Below, one piece after another: positions 10,137 to 19,566 of a DNA stretch of 64,000 bases (positions within the stretch are counted from its first letter, which is position 1; every line of letters begins with the position of its first letter). This DNA is from Prolixibacter denitrificans (GTDB lineage: Bacteria; Bacteroidota; Bacteroidia; Bacteroidales; Prolixibacteraceae). A program made the position numbers and the translations under genes. Below the pieces are notes generated by a model. It searched no databases and was not told the DNA's origin. It saw only the letters and a list, made by a program, of their open reading frames with translations. Where the stretch lies: NCBI RefSeq assembly GCF_003014495.1, contig NZ_PYGC01000002.1:248001-312000 (forward strand). Reading direction: 5' to 3'.

Positions 10137-10787
10137 TTAATTGAAATTCAATTTATCAATATTCATGTCTTCAAATCCGGGCATAACGAAATCGGCATTT
10201 TTTAGATTGTCGGGATGTCCGATACCGATAACATGCATTCCGGCATTGCGTGCAGCTTCGATTCCTGCCTGTGCATCTTCAAAAACCACACAGTCGGTTG
10301 GCTTTACGTTAAGCGCTTCGGCACCTTTCAGGAATACTTCCGGATCCGGTTTAGCTTTCGATACGCTGTTACCATCGATGATGGCATCGAACATATGCGT
10401 CAAACCAATCTGTTTGAGGATTAACGGCGCGTTTTTACTGGCCGAGCCGAGCGCAATTAGAATTCCGTTTTTTCTTAATTGATTCAGAAAATCTTCCACG
10501 CCGGGAAGGATTTCATCCGGTTTCATTTTCCGGATATAACTAACGTAGTTTTCATTCTTCTGAGCTGCGAGTTGTTCTTTTCGTTCCTCATCTAATTCAA
10601 TACCGCCAATTTCCAGCAGAATTTCCAGCGAACGTACCCGGCTCACTCCTTTCAGCCGCTCATTATCGGCTTCGGTAAAATCGAATCCCAGTTCGTTTGC
10701 CAGTTCTTTCCAGGCAATGAAATGGTATTTAGCTGTATCAACAACTACCCCGTCGAGGTCGAACAAACAAGCTTTTATCTGTGTCAT
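10137..10787 (-). CDS. pgmB: Beta-phosphoglucomutase (HAD superfamily)
   Basis: This 216-residue HAD enzyme carries FDLDGVVVDT near the N-terminus, giving the nucleophile Asp10 and acid/base Asp12. The cap segment LKGVSRVRSLEILL matches beta-phosphoglucomutases, and the other HAD motifs are ALGSASKNAP and VFEDAQAGIEAA. It converts beta-glucose-1-phosphate into glucose-6-phosphate and so completes the phosphorolytic maltose route begun by the GH65 neighbour. It starts 5 bp after the transporter gene, and a gap of 103 bp follows before the GH65 gene. Confidence 0.93.
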   Translation of the reverse strand: MTQIKACLFDLDGVVVDTAKYHFIAWKELANELGFDFTEADNERLKGVSRVRSLEILLEIGGIELDEERKEQLAAQKNENYVSYIRKMKPDEILPGVEDFLNQLRKNGILIALGSASKNAPLILKQIGLTHMFDAIIDGNSVSKAKPDPEVFLKGAEALNVKPTDCVVFEDAQAGIEAARNAGMHVIGIGHPDNLKNADFVMPGFEDMNIDKLNFN

Positions 10788-10792
10788 GAAAA

Positions 10793-12166
10793 TTATTCGA
10801 TGGTTATAACTTCGTGTTTTTTCACTTTAACAAAGAATACGGAAGCAGCACCCAACAACATGGATACACCGCAGATGATCATCATATAAATGGCATGGTT
10901 GCCAAAAATGTCGCGCACGAGGGTTGCTCCCACAATTCCTGAAATGATTTGCGGACCGGCAATCGTGAAATTGAAAATTCCCATATAAACACCCATTTTA
11001 TCTGCCGGAAGTGCATCGGACAGAAGGGAATAGGGCATGGCCAGAATAGCGGCCCAGGCAATCCCAATACCGACCATTGATATCAGCAGGGAGTTGGGTG
11101 TATGCAGGAAATACATGGAGATGTAGCCTAAGCCGCCCAATGCCAGTGCCAGTGAATAGGTCGCTTTTCTACCGATGAGACTGGCAATTTTGGTCATAAC
11201 GATGGAGAACAGGGCGGCGAAGAGGCTGTATGCCCCAAATAAAATTCCGACCCAGTTTCCGGCTTCATTGTAAGCAGCGGAGGAAGCATCCCCGATGGGC
11301 GTTCCGTAAATGTGCTGCGCTACTGCCGGCGTAGTATATACCCACATCAGATAGAGCGCAAACCAGGAGAAGAATTGAACGATTGCCAGTTGCGCCATGG
11401 TTTTGGGCATCTTGGTAAACAGTTCAAAGAAAGCTTTCAGCCTGGTCGCCAAAGATTTCTTTTCAGTCTTGTCAGTATTCCAGGTTTCATAATCCAAGTC
11501 ATTCTGTTCGCAGTACACTTCCGGCGGGTACTCCTTCGTTCTGAAAACCGTCCAGAGGACCGATAACAGGAGAATACTTCCTCCGATGTAAAACGACCAG
11601 ATAACTGAAGGCGGAACCTCGCCGCTGGGAGCCGTATTCCGGACATGCAAAATATTGGTCAGGAAATACGGTAATACGGAACCGAAAATTGCTCCGGCAT
11701 TGATGAGAAAACTCTGGATGGAATAACCCAGGGTTCGTTGTCCTTCGGGTACCATATCTGCAACCAATGCGCGGAAAGGTTGCATGGTAATGTTAAAGGA
11801 ACCATCCATCAAGGCAAACATCGTGGCTCCGAAAATAATGGGAGGTATGATGGCCACCAGGGCCGATGCATTCGGCATAAGCCACATGGCAATGGTGGCT
11901 ACCAGCGCACCTCCAAAGATGTATGGACCGCGCCGTCCCAGCCGGTTCCATGTGCGGTCACTTGCAGCGCCAACAATCGGTTGGACAATTAATCCCATGA
12001 GGGGAGCAGCCAGCCAGAAAAATGAAAGCGAATGCAAGTCGGCACCCAGATTTGAAAGAATACGGCTGACATTGGCATTTTGCAGAGAAAATCCGATTTG
12101 GACTCCCAGAAAGCCGAAACTTACGTTCCAGATCTGCCAAAAGTTTAGGCGTGGTTTTTTTGCCAT
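10793..12166 (-). CDS. MFS maltose/oligosaccharide importer (SLC45/GPH-like)
   Basis: A 457-residue polytopic membrane protein with about twelve hydrophobic segments. Features of the sugar-cation MFS group are visible: the N-terminal WNVSFGFLGVQIGFSLQNAN, PIVGAASDRTWNRLGRRGPY after the second segment, and a mirrored motif around TKIASLIGRKAT in the second half. Placement as first gene of an operon with maltose phosphorylase and beta-phosphoglucomutase makes maltose or short maltodextrins the likely substrate, taken up across the inner membrane. This matches the transporters of maltose loci in Flavobacteriia, from memory. The gene sits downstream of a TATTTTTG promoter box and two palindromes. 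Confidence 0.85.
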   Translation of the reverse strand: MAKKPRLNFWQIWNVSFGFLGVQIGFSLQNANVSRILSNLGADLHSLSFFWLAAPLMGLIVQPIVGAASDRTWNRLGRRGPYIFGGALVATIAMWLMPNASALVAIIPPIIFGATMFALMDGSFNITMQPFRALVADMVPEGQRTLGYSIQSFLINAGAIFGSVLPYFLTNILHVRNTAPSGEVPPSVIWSFYIGGSILLLSVLWTVFRTKEYPPEVYCEQNDLDYETWNTDKTEKKSLATRLKAFFELFTKMPKTMAQLAIVQFFSWFALYLMWVYTTPAVAQHIYGTPIGDASSAAYNEAGNWVGILFGAYSLFAALFSIVMTKIASLIGRKATYSLALALGGLGYISMYFLHTPNSLLISMVGIGIAWAAILAMPYSLLSDALPADKMGVYMGIFNFTIAGPQIISGIVGATLVRDIFGNHAIYMMIICGVSMLLGAASVFFVKVKKHEVITIE

Positions 12167-12331
12167 ACGTTAATAATTATCGTCTGAATTAATAATTGAA
12201 ACAGGAAAACATACCAATGCACTAAAGCATAGAATGCCTGTTGTTTCGTTCCTGGAAAGTAGATAGATCAATTCTGCGCCGGAAGCAATTCCGTGCTAAG
12301 TGGAAAGAATAGAATGGAATGATTTTCGGTT

Positions 12332-12362
12332 CAAAAATAGTTAAGCCACTCGTTTTTTGCAA
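12332..12362 (-). promoter_or_regulatory. Promoter of the leftward starch operon
   Basis: On the minus strand a perfect -7 box TATTTTTG (12332-12339) follows a TTG -33 element (12360-12362) with a 20-bp spacer, the spacing expected in Bacteroidota. It predicts a start near 12325 and a leader of about 160 bases before the transporter gene. Confidence 0.6.
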
Positions 12363-12375
12363 GTGGTAACCGCTT
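12361..12375. promoter_or_regulatory. Imperfect palindrome over the -33 element
   Basis: AAGTGGTAACCGCTT is a 15-bp palindrome with one mismatched pair. It overlaps the -33 element of the leftward promoter, which is a good position for a repressor site. Its sequence differs from the LacI-type sites at 12419 and 13644, so a different protein or a second binding mode may be involved. Confidence 0.35.
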
Positions 12376-12418
12376 TTATATCAAAAAAATATAGTCTTCT
12401 TATTCAGGATACCTTATT

Positions 12419-12431
12419 GCAATCGTTTGCG
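12419..12431. promoter_or_regulatory. Candidate LacI-type operator, copy 1
   Basis: GCAATCGTTTGCG has the CG-centred near-palindrome form (GCAA..TTGC) typical of LacI-family operators. The same 13 bases occur at 13644-13656. This copy lies about 90 bp upstream of the predicted start of the leftward operon and just after the end of the regulator gene. Confidence 0.6.
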
Positions 12432-12456
12432 ATGCATAACATGTTTTATAGCGATT

Positions 12457-13473
12457 TTATATACTGCGGGTCGACTCCCGAATCACCAGGTTGGTATCGA
12501 CTACCTTGGTATCGCCGTAGCTATAATTCGGATTAGCAATGCGTTTCAATAAAATACGAGTGGCTTCGGCACCCATCTCATAGCCATGCTGGTCTACCGA
12601 GCTTAATTTGGGTGTTGTAAAATCCGAGAACCGCCCTGCAGAAAATCCCATGATGCTGACGTCTTCCGGAACCCGGTATTCCCGGCGCTGGAGAGCCTTC
12701 ATGGCACCAATAGCCGTTAAATCGTTGTTCGCGAATATTCCGTCAGGTGGCTCCGGTAAATGCATCAGGTACTCAATGGCATTTTCGGCCAGTTCGACGG
12801 AATCGGCCGGGTAAACATATTCTTCTTTATAGGGAAGGCCTCCATCCCGCAATGCATTCTTGTATCCTTCCAAGCGTTTTTCACCGATAGCCAGATTTTG
12901 CGGAGCTGCCAGGTGAGCAATCCGTTTGCAGCCTGTTTTAACCAGATGTTGTGTTGCGGTGTAAGCGGCTTTGTGATCATCAATAATAACCTTATCGGAA
13001 GTAAAACCGGTTGCTATCCGATCGAAAAAAACCAGTGGTATGCCACTGTCTTCCAGCATGTGAAGGTGTTCGAAATTGTGGGTCTCTTTCGATACGGAAA
13101 CCATAACGCCCTCAGTGCGGTTGGACAGGAGTGCCTGCGCATTGGTTACTTCCCGCTCGTACTTTTCGTTCGACTGGAATATCATGACGTTATAGCCGGC
13201 TTCGTAGGCTACATCTTCGACCCCGCTAATGACCGAAGAGAAGAAATAATGGACGATTTCGGGAATGATAACACCAATGGTGTTGGTGCGGCTACTCTTC
13301 AACGACAGGGCAACAGCGTTCGGCTTGTACCTTAGCTTTTTAGCCAGATCGTTTACCATACGCTTGGTTTCCACACTGATATCGGGATGGTCCTTCAGTG
13401 CCCTGGAAACTGTCGATGCAGAAATACCTAATTCTTTTGCTATGTCTTTAATGGTTACCTGACTACCCTTCAT
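12457..13473 (-). CDS. LacI-family transcriptional regulator of the starch locus
   Basis: A 338-residue regulator from the ATG at 13473; an upstream in-frame TTG at 13494 would add seven residues but is less likely. The N-terminus has the LacI helix-turn-helix VTIKDIAKELGISASTVSRA followed by the hinge-helix region KPNAVALSLKS. The rest is a periplasmic-binding-protein-like sensor domain (NTIGVIIPEIVHYFFSSV at its start, GIFANNDLTAIGAMKAL near 235). It lies between the two starch operons and is flanked by two identical palindromes, so it probably controls both. Bacteroides sus loci use the membrane sensor SusR instead; the effector here is presumably an intracellular sugar. Confidence 0.9.
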   Translation of the reverse strand: MKGSQVTIKDIAKELGISASTVSRALKDHPDISVETKRMVNDLAKKLRYKPNAVALSLKSSRTNTIGVIIPEIVHYFFSSVISGVEDVAYEAGYNVMIFQSNEKYEREVTNAQALLSNRTEGVMVSVSKETHNFEHLHMLEDSGIPLVFFDRIATGFTSDKVIIDDHKAAYTATQHLVKTGCKRIAHLAAPQNLAIGEKRLEGYKNALRDGGLPYKEEYVYPADSVELAENAIEYLMHLPEPPDGIFANNDLTAIGAMKALQRREYRVPEDVSIMGFSAGRFSDFTTPKLSSVDQHGYEMGAEATRILLKRIANPNYSYGDTKVVDTNLVIRESTRSI

Positions 13474-13494
13474 TTTTTTTATTCCGCTGGTCAA

Positions 13495-13853
13495 ATATTA
13501 TGAAAAGCACTACTTGTGTCAAAGTAAAGAAAATTTAAAGTAATCCAAAACATCTGAGCTGTAATATATCCTTTCGGTTTTTTAACGAAGAGGGGCATTT
13601 TTCAATGAATATGTTGTAAAACATGTTGAGTGCAAACGTCATCGCAATCGTTTGCGTTAAGAAATCATGACCTGATGAACATAATCATACATTTATTTAA
13701 GGTTAAAAAATGTTTATTTGAATCGGAAATTAGTGTGATCAGCTCTGTTTCCGGAAAGAATAATGGATGATTTTCAACTGTTTAATTCCTTTCTAAAAAG
13801 GAACTATTTCAATCGTATTAATTCTGTTTTTATGAACCTATAATTTGATCCTT
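13495..13853. other. Regulatory region between regulator gene and susC
   Basis: About 380 bases separate the two divergent genes. They contain the operator copy at 13644-13656, a related half site TGCAAACG at 13631-13638, and AT-rich DNA after that. No perfect TAnnTTTG box is visible on the susC strand; the closest is ATAATTTG just upstream of the start codon, which would leave almost no leader. Confidence 0.5.
13644..13656. promoter_or_regulatory. Candidate LacI-type operator, copy 2
   Basis: The 13 bases GCAATCGTTTGCG are identical to those at 12419-12431, here extended by a C on the left so that CGCAA and TTGCG face each other. The site is about 200 bp upstream of susC and 170 bp upstream of the regulator gene. 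Confidence 0.65.
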
Positions 13854-16829
13854 ATGAAGTTTGTCTTTGGAAAATTGCATGTTTTGTTGCTGTTCTCAGC
13901 ACTACTCATGGCAAACGTGTCATTTGCGCAAGAAATGACAATTACCGGTAAGGTCACAGACGCGTCCACCAAGGAGCCTTTGGTGGGGGTAACAGTTGTG
14001 ATCCAGGGAACAACAAGCGGTACAACAACCGACTTTGATGGTAACTACCGGTTAAATGTCGCCAAAGGACAGAATCTGGTATTCTCGTTCATTGGTTACA
14101 AATCACAAACCATTACTGTAGGTGACCAAAAAACACTTGATGTCGCCCTTTCAGTTGAAACCAAGGGCCTGGATGAAGTCGTTGTAATTGGTTATGGTCA
14201 AGTGAAAAAGAGCGATGCTACCGGCTCGGTAGTCGCCGTTGATTCGAAAGATTTCAATAAGGGGGCCATTACCTCTCCGCAGGACCTGTTGGTAGGTAAA
14301 AGTGCTGGTGTTGTTATTACTCCCGGCGGTGGTGCTCCCGGAAGTGGCGCAACCATTCGTATTCGTGGTGGTTCTTCTTTGAACGCATCGAACGATCCGT
14401 TGATTATTGTCGATGGTGTTCCGCTGGATAACAATAAAATTGATGGTAGTGGTAACTTCCTGTCGTTCATCAACCCGAATGACATCGAGACGTTTACTGT
14501 GTTGAAGGATGCCTCGGCTACTGCTATTTACGGTTCCCGCGCATCGAATGGTGTTATCCTGATTACAACCAAAAAAGGGAAAGCCGGTGCTCCGATGAAA
14601 ATCAGCTACGATGGTAATGTATCGGTAGCGACTCCCGAGAAATATGTCGACGTTTATTCAGGTGATGAGATGAGACAAATCGCTGCCAACCATATAGATT
14701 TGTTTGGTGCGGAGACCCTGAGTAAACTGGGACAGGAAAATACCAACTGGCAGAAAGAGATTTTTCGGACTACGATTTCTCACGAACACAACCTGAGTTT
14801 ATCCGGTGCGGTAAAATCCATGCCTTACCGTGTATCGGTAGGCTATACCGACCAAAACGGTATTCTGAAAAATACCGGTTTGAAGCGAATGACAGCCGCC
14901 GTCAACCTTAATCCTACGCTGCTGAATGGCGATTTGAAATTCAACGTGAGTGCGAAGGGGATGAATACTGATAATAACTTCGGTGATACCGGAGCGATTG
15001 GTTCGGCCATTAATATGGATCCGACTCAGTCGGTTTACGACCCAACAAAAACAGGTTCGGCAGGTTATTTCCAATGGGTCAACTACGGTGCTAATCTGGG
15101 TACTCCTAACCCGGTGGAACAAGCTTTGGCCGTCGATAACAAGTCGAATGTAAAACGTTTTGTCGGTAATATTCAGGCAGACTACAAGCTGCCGTTCCTT
15201 CCTGACATGCATGCCAATTTGAATGTGGCAACAGATTACACAAAAAGCGAGGGACATAATAATCGCCCGACGACCGCACCTTCGGTACTTACAAATCCAA
15301 CGTGGGGACGGTTGACTGATTATAATGGTAAGAATTACAATAATCTGCTCGATTTTTACCTGAACTACACGAAGGACATTGAGTCTATCAATAGTAAGGT
15401 GGATGTAACCGGTGGTTATTCCTGGCAGCATTTCAAACGCGAAAGTTTTAATTATGCCCGCGGTATTGTGGATGCCGATCATCCTTACCAGAAAGTAGAC
15501 AGTACAGCTTTCGCTACTGAAAACTACCTGGTGTCATTCTTCGGTCGTTTGAATTATACACTGGCTGACAAATACTTGCTTACCGTAACTGTTCGTGATG
15601 ATGGTTCGTCCAGGTTTGCTAAAGGAAATCAGTGGGGTATCTTCCCTTCAGCTGCTTTTGCCTGGAAAATGAAAGAGGAGTCATTCCTGAAAAATGTAAA
15701 TGCGATTTCTCAAATGAAACTGCGTTTAGGTTGGGGTATCACCGGTCAACAGGATATCGGTAGCGATTACCCGGCTCAGGCAAAATATGTGTTGGCAAGT
15801 GCGGGGTATTATTATCCGATTGGTGGTGAGTTCTTACCAACTTTGCGACCGGATGCATATGACCCGAACATTAAATGGGAGCAGACCACTACTCAAAACA
15901 TTGGTCTTGATTTCGGTTTCCTTGATAACCGTATTTATGGTTCGATTGATGTTTACAAACGTGTTACCGACAACTTGTTGAACCAGGTGACCATTCCCAG
16001 TGGTAGTAACTTCTCCAACACGTTGTTGACGAACGTAGGTAGCCTTGAAAATAAAGGAGCAGAATTCTCACTGAACCTGGTTCCTATTTCGAAAAAGGAC
16101 ATGTCTTTGAATGTTGGCTTCAACCTTACCTATAATAAAAACAAGATCACCAAGCTGTTGCTGACAGATGATCCTACCTATCTTGGTATTTTGTATGGTA
16201 GTGGAATGACCGGTCAAAACCAGGTGACTCGTGTTGGACATCCTGCATATTCCTTCTTCGTAAATCAACAGGTTTACGATAGCAACGGTAACCCGATTGA
16301 AGGATTGTACGTCGATCGTTCAGGCGCCGGCGGTACAGTAAGTGGCAATAACAACGACAAGTACATTTATCACAACCCGGTTCCGGATTACACCATGGGA
16401 CTGTCGCTGCGTTTCAATTACAAGAAGTTTGATCTGTCTGCTTCATCAAGGGCAAACATTGGTAACTATGTTTATAACATGGTGCAGGCTGGTTCATCAC
16501 TGGATCAGATGCAGCAGATTGGTTACTGGAAAAACTTCCCGAGAGCCTTGAATAATACCAATTTCGTGAAACGCCAGTTTAGCAGTGATTATTTCGTTCA
16601 GAATGCGTCATTCTTAAAATTGGATAATGTGAGCGCAGGCTACCAGTTGGATAACCTGGTTGACAAATTGAGTGCAAGGGTAAGTTTCACCGTTCAGAAC
16701 GTGTTTACCATTACCAATTACGATGGTGTCGATCCTGAAGTACCTTACTCCGATGGCAGACCTGGAATTGACAACAATTTCTATCCCAGGGCACGTACCT
16801 TTATTCTTGGTGTAAACCTGACTTATTAA
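13854..16829 (+). CDS. susC: SusC-type TonB-dependent outer-membrane transporter
   Basis: A 991-residue outer-membrane transporter counted from the ATG at 13854; a TTG nine bases upstream is in frame but gives no better signal. The order is signal peptide to about 25 (NVSFAQ), a carboxypeptidase-regulatory-like domain (about 28-112, ITGKVTDASTKEPLVGV), the SusC signature DEVVVIGYG, a plug domain ending in YGSRASNGVILITTKKGK and a 22-strand barrel. SusC proteins import bound oligosaccharides with energy from TonB, with a SusD lid. It opens the rightward operon susC-susD-susE-susF, and the surrounding amylases make starch oligosaccharides the expected cargo. Confidence 0.95.
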   Translation: MKFVFGKLHVLLLFSALLMANVSFAQEMTITGKVTDASTKEPLVGVTVVIQGTTSGTTTDFDGNYRLNVAKGQNLVFSFIGYKSQTITVGDQKTLDVALSVETKGLDEVVVIGYGQVKKSDATGSVVAVDSKDFNKGAITSPQDLLVGKSAGVVITPGGGAPGSGATIRIRGGSSLNASNDPLIIVDGVPLDNNKIDGSGNFLSFINPNDIETFTVLKDASATAIYGSRASNGVILITTKKGKAGAPMKISYDGNVSVATPEKYVDVYSGDEMRQIAANHIDLFGAETLSKLGQENTNWQKEIFRTTISHEHNLSLSGAVKSMPYRVSVGYTDQNGILKNTGLKRMTAAVNLNPTLLNGDLKFNVSAKGMNTDNNFGDTGAIGSAINMDPTQSVYDPTKTGSAGYFQWVNYGANLGTPNPVEQALAVDNKSNVKRFVGNIQADYKLPFLPDMHANLNVATDYTKSEGHNNRPTTAPSVLTNPTWGRLTDYNGKNYNNLLDFYLNYTKDIESINSKVDVTGGYSWQHFKRESFNYARGIVDADHPYQKVDSTAFATENYLVSFFGRLNYTLADKYLLTVTVRDDGSSRFAKGNQWGIFPSAAFAWKMKEESFLKNVNAISQMKLRLGWGITGQQDIGSDYPAQAKYVLASAGYYYPIGGEFLPTLRPDAYDPNIKWEQTTTQNIGLDFGFLDNRIYGSIDVYKRVTDNLLNQVTIPSGSNFSNTLLTNVGSLENKGAEFSLNLVPISKKDMSLNVGFNLTYNKNKITKLLLTDDPTYLGILYGSGMTGQNQVTRVGHPAYSFFVNQQVYDSNGNPIEGLYVDRSGAGGTVSGNNNDKYIYHNPVPDYTMGLSLRFNYKKFDLSASSRANIGNYVYNMVQAGSSLDQMQQIGYWKNFPRALNNTNFVKRQFSSDYFVQNASFLKLDNVSAGYQLDNLVDKLSARVSFTVQNVFTITNYDGVDPEVPYSDGRPGIDNNFYPRARTFILGVNLTY

Positions 16830-16848
16830 TCGACGAACAGTAAGTAAC

Positions 16849-18477
16849 ATGAAGAAAATACATATCATATTAGGAATATTTCTTTCCGCACTGCTGATGC
16901 AGTCTTGCGTGAAAGATCTGAATGTGAAGCCAATCGATCCCAATACGATTATGGCGGGAAACTTAGGTGACGATCCTGTCTATATGAAGCAAGTATTGGG
17001 AAAAATCTACGCCAGTTTCATCGTTTCTGGTCAGAGCAATGACAACGCTGATATCAGCGCGTCGGATGCTAACTTCTTCACGACTTCCCGAGCTCTCTGG
17101 AACTTGCAGGAAATTACGACTGACGAGGCTATTTGTGCCTGGGGTGACATCGGTATTGCCGACCTGAACACCCAGACCTGGAGTCCGAGTAACCCGTTCC
17201 TGACAGCATTGTACCAACGGTTGAGTTTGAGTATTACCTATGCCAATGACTTTATTTCAAAAACGGAAGGTAACACCGATCCAACAGTACAGCGGTATAC
17301 CGCTGAAGCTCGTTTTCTGAGAGCCTTGGCTTATTATTACCAGATGGACTTGTTTGGTAATCCGCCTTTTACAACCGAAAAAGATGGAGTGGGTAAATTC
17401 TTCCCCAAACAAATTAAACGGGCAGATTTGTTCAACTACATTGTCTCAGAGCTTCACGCTATCGAGCCTACACTGGGCGACCCCGGATTTTCGTATCCTG
17501 AGGCCGATAAAGCTGCAGACTGGATGTTGCTGGCGCGTGTTTACCTGAATGCCCAGGTTTATACCGGACAAGCAAAATGGGATAGCTGTAAGATTTATAC
17601 TGATAAAGTGCTCAACAGCGGTCAGTATTCACTGGCTACCGATTATCGTCAGAACTTTAGTGCCGACAACGATGGTAACCATAACCCGGAAATGATTTTT
17701 GCTTTCGAGCAAGATGGAATCCATACACAGGGTTATGTGGGAACTACTTTTATTATCGAGTCAAGTAGTGATGCAACTTACATTCCGGCAGAGCAATATC
17801 ACGGATTAACATCCAACACGAACTGGAACGGTAACCGTACCCGGAAAGACTTCATGAACGTTTTGGTCGATACACTCGCAACTTATGGTAATCAACCGGT
17901 TCCGGCTTCTGATACCATTTTCGCTCAGTGTCCTGATCATCGCGTATTCCTGAGACAGAAGAGAAGTATTAATATTCCAAGTCCTTCTTCAAGTGGTGAC
18001 TTTGGTGTAGGTGTATATAAGTTCACAGCCCGCAATCATGATGGAACACTTCCGGCAGATTACAACCCGGCTTATGCTTGTACCGACTTCCCGATTTTCC
18101 GTCTGGCAGACGCTTACCTGATGAGAGCTGAAGCCAATTACCGTTTGGGTAACACAGCGGATGCAGTAAATGACATCAATGTCGTTCGCGAACGTGCTTA
18201 CGGTGATAATAGTGGTGATATCAGTACTGCTGATATTGATACTCCTGCCAAATTCAACAAATTTATGTTGGATGAGCGTGGACGTGAATTCTACTACGAA
18301 GGTCAGCGTCGTACCGACTTGATTCGTTTTGGTCAGTTTACCGACGGTACGTATAACTGGACCTGGAAAGGTGGCGCTTATGCAGGTGTCAGCACAGATA
18401 GCCATTTGAATCTCTTCCCGATTCCGGGTGACGAGGTGGCTGCTAACCCGAACATTCAGCAGAATCCAGGTTACTAA
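16849..18477 (+). CDS. susD: SusD-type starch-binding surface lipoprotein
   Basis: A 542-residue RagB/SusD family lipoprotein with lipobox LMQSC (Cys20) followed by VKDLNVKP, where the lysine-aspartate pair resembles surface export signals of Bacteroidota lipoproteins. The middle has tetratricopeptide-like helices (RYTAEARFLRALAYYYQMDLFGNPPF) and the C-terminal part has FRLADAYLMRAEANYRLGN and DERGREFYYEGQRRTDLIRF, both hallmark SusD segments. It forms the lid of the SusC transporter and binds the glycan. It starts 19 bp after susC. Confidence 0.95.
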   Translation: MKKIHIILGIFLSALLMQSCVKDLNVKPIDPNTIMAGNLGDDPVYMKQVLGKIYASFIVSGQSNDNADISASDANFFTTSRALWNLQEITTDEAICAWGDIGIADLNTQTWSPSNPFLTALYQRLSLSITYANDFISKTEGNTDPTVQRYTAEARFLRALAYYYQMDLFGNPPFTTEKDGVGKFFPKQIKRADLFNYIVSELHAIEPTLGDPGFSYPEADKAADWMLLARVYLNAQVYTGQAKWDSCKIYTDKVLNSGQYSLATDYRQNFSADNDGNHNPEMIFAFEQDGIHTQGYVGTTFIIESSSDATYIPAEQYHGLTSNTNWNGNRTRKDFMNVLVDTLATYGNQPVPASDTIFAQCPDHRVFLRQKRSINIPSPSSSGDFGVGVYKFTARNHDGTLPADYNPAYACTDFPIFRLADAYLMRAEANYRLGNTADAVNDINVVRERAYGDNSGDISTADIDTPAKFNKFMLDERGREFYYEGQRRTDLIRFGQFTDGTYNWTWKGGAYAGVSTDSHLNLFPIPGDEVAANPNIQQNPGY

Positions 18478-18496
18478 TCCTTAAAAATTCGAAACA

Positions 18497-19540
18497 ATGA
18501 ATAAGCATTTCAAAATATTATTGGTTTTCATTGGATTGATCGGACTTTTTACCTCGTGTGAGAACGACGGCATGAAAGTGGTAATGCTGGACAATCCAAT
18601 TGCGCCTACGTTAACAACAGTACCTGATCTGACCCTTCAGCGGACAGCAGGTAATGATACGCTGACTTTTAATGGAACGGCTGTTGATCCAGGTTTCCAG
18701 GCATCAGCGAACTACTTCCTCGAAGCTTGCGCCAGTGGGACAGACTTCGCCGATCCGGTTACTTTGTTTTCCGGAGTACAGGCTGATGTAATGAAAGTTA
18801 AAGTCAGTGATTTAAATACGGCACTTTTGAAAAAGTTCCCGGCGGACGCAACAACTTCCGTTGATTTGAGACTACGCGCTAATTTAGTGGTTGACGCTGG
18901 TACCGGTGCTTTGGGTACAACCTCAAAGCCTCTGACTTACATCTCTGATGTGAAAACTGTGAATGTGACTCCTTATGGTTATCCACGATTGAACCTGATT
19001 AATTCAGGTATCGATCAGAAAATTGAATCTGTCCTGGGAGACGGCGTTTACAGTGGTTTTGTAAAACTTAATGTAAACAATCCGTTTACGTTGAGCGATC
19101 CGGATACCAATACTTCTTACGGAGATGCCGGCGGCGCACTTGCTGTGGATGGTAATCCTATTGCAGTGCCAAGTGATCCGGGAAGTGGTTGGTACGAAAT
19201 GACAGCTGATGTGAATGCTCTTACTTACAAATTAGATCCGTATATGATTGGTTTGGTAGGTTCAGCAACACCTAACGGTTGGGATGCACCGGACCAGAAA
19301 ATGGATTATGATGCTAAGACCGGTACCTGGAATATCACGATTGACCTGGTTGATGGTGATATTAAATTCCGCTTGAACGATGGTTGGGCATGGAACCTGG
19401 GTGGAACTCCGGACAATCTGGTTCACAATGGTGATAACATTGCTGTTACGGCTGGTAATTACACCATTTCGCTGACCATTACAAATGCAACTCCGGTGGG
19501 TTCTGAAACAGGTACTTACACCATTGTGAAAAATAATTAG
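18497..19540 (+). CDS. SusE-like starch-binding lipoprotein
   Basis: A 347-residue lipoprotein (lipobox LFTSC, Cys21, then ENDG). The N-terminal part is a SusE-type domain starting around PIAPTLTTVPDLTLQRTAGN. The last about 95 residues form one starch-binding module of the SusE/SusF kind (VGSATPNGWDAPDQKM, then GDIKFRLNDGWAWNLGG), with aromatic residues suited to stacking against glucose rings. It should hold starch at the cell surface for the SusC/SusD complex. SusE of Bacteroides has two such C-terminal modules, so this is a shorter version. Confidence 0.88.
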   Translation: MNKHFKILLVFIGLIGLFTSCENDGMKVVMLDNPIAPTLTTVPDLTLQRTAGNDTLTFNGTAVDPGFQASANYFLEACASGTDFADPVTLFSGVQADVMKVKVSDLNTALLKKFPADATTSVDLRLRANLVVDAGTGALGTTSKPLTYISDVKTVNVTPYGYPRLNLINSGIDQKIESVLGDGVYSGFVKLNVNNPFTLSDPDTNTSYGDAGGALAVDGNPIAVPSDPGSGWYEMTADVNALTYKLDPYMIGLVGSATPNGWDAPDQKMDYDAKTGTWNITIDLVDGDIKFRLNDGWAWNLGGTPDNLVHNGDNIAVTAGNYTISLTITNATPVGSETGTYTIVKNN

Positions 19541-19566
19541 CGTGAAACGTATTTAAGAGATTATCT

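Noticed and set aside
14198-14485. Minus-strand frames inside susC and similar long antisense frames in metH, rnr and the cyclophilin genes
   Set aside because: They lie wholly within well-supported genes on the opposite strand, lack family features and promoters, and reflect codon bias of the real gene.
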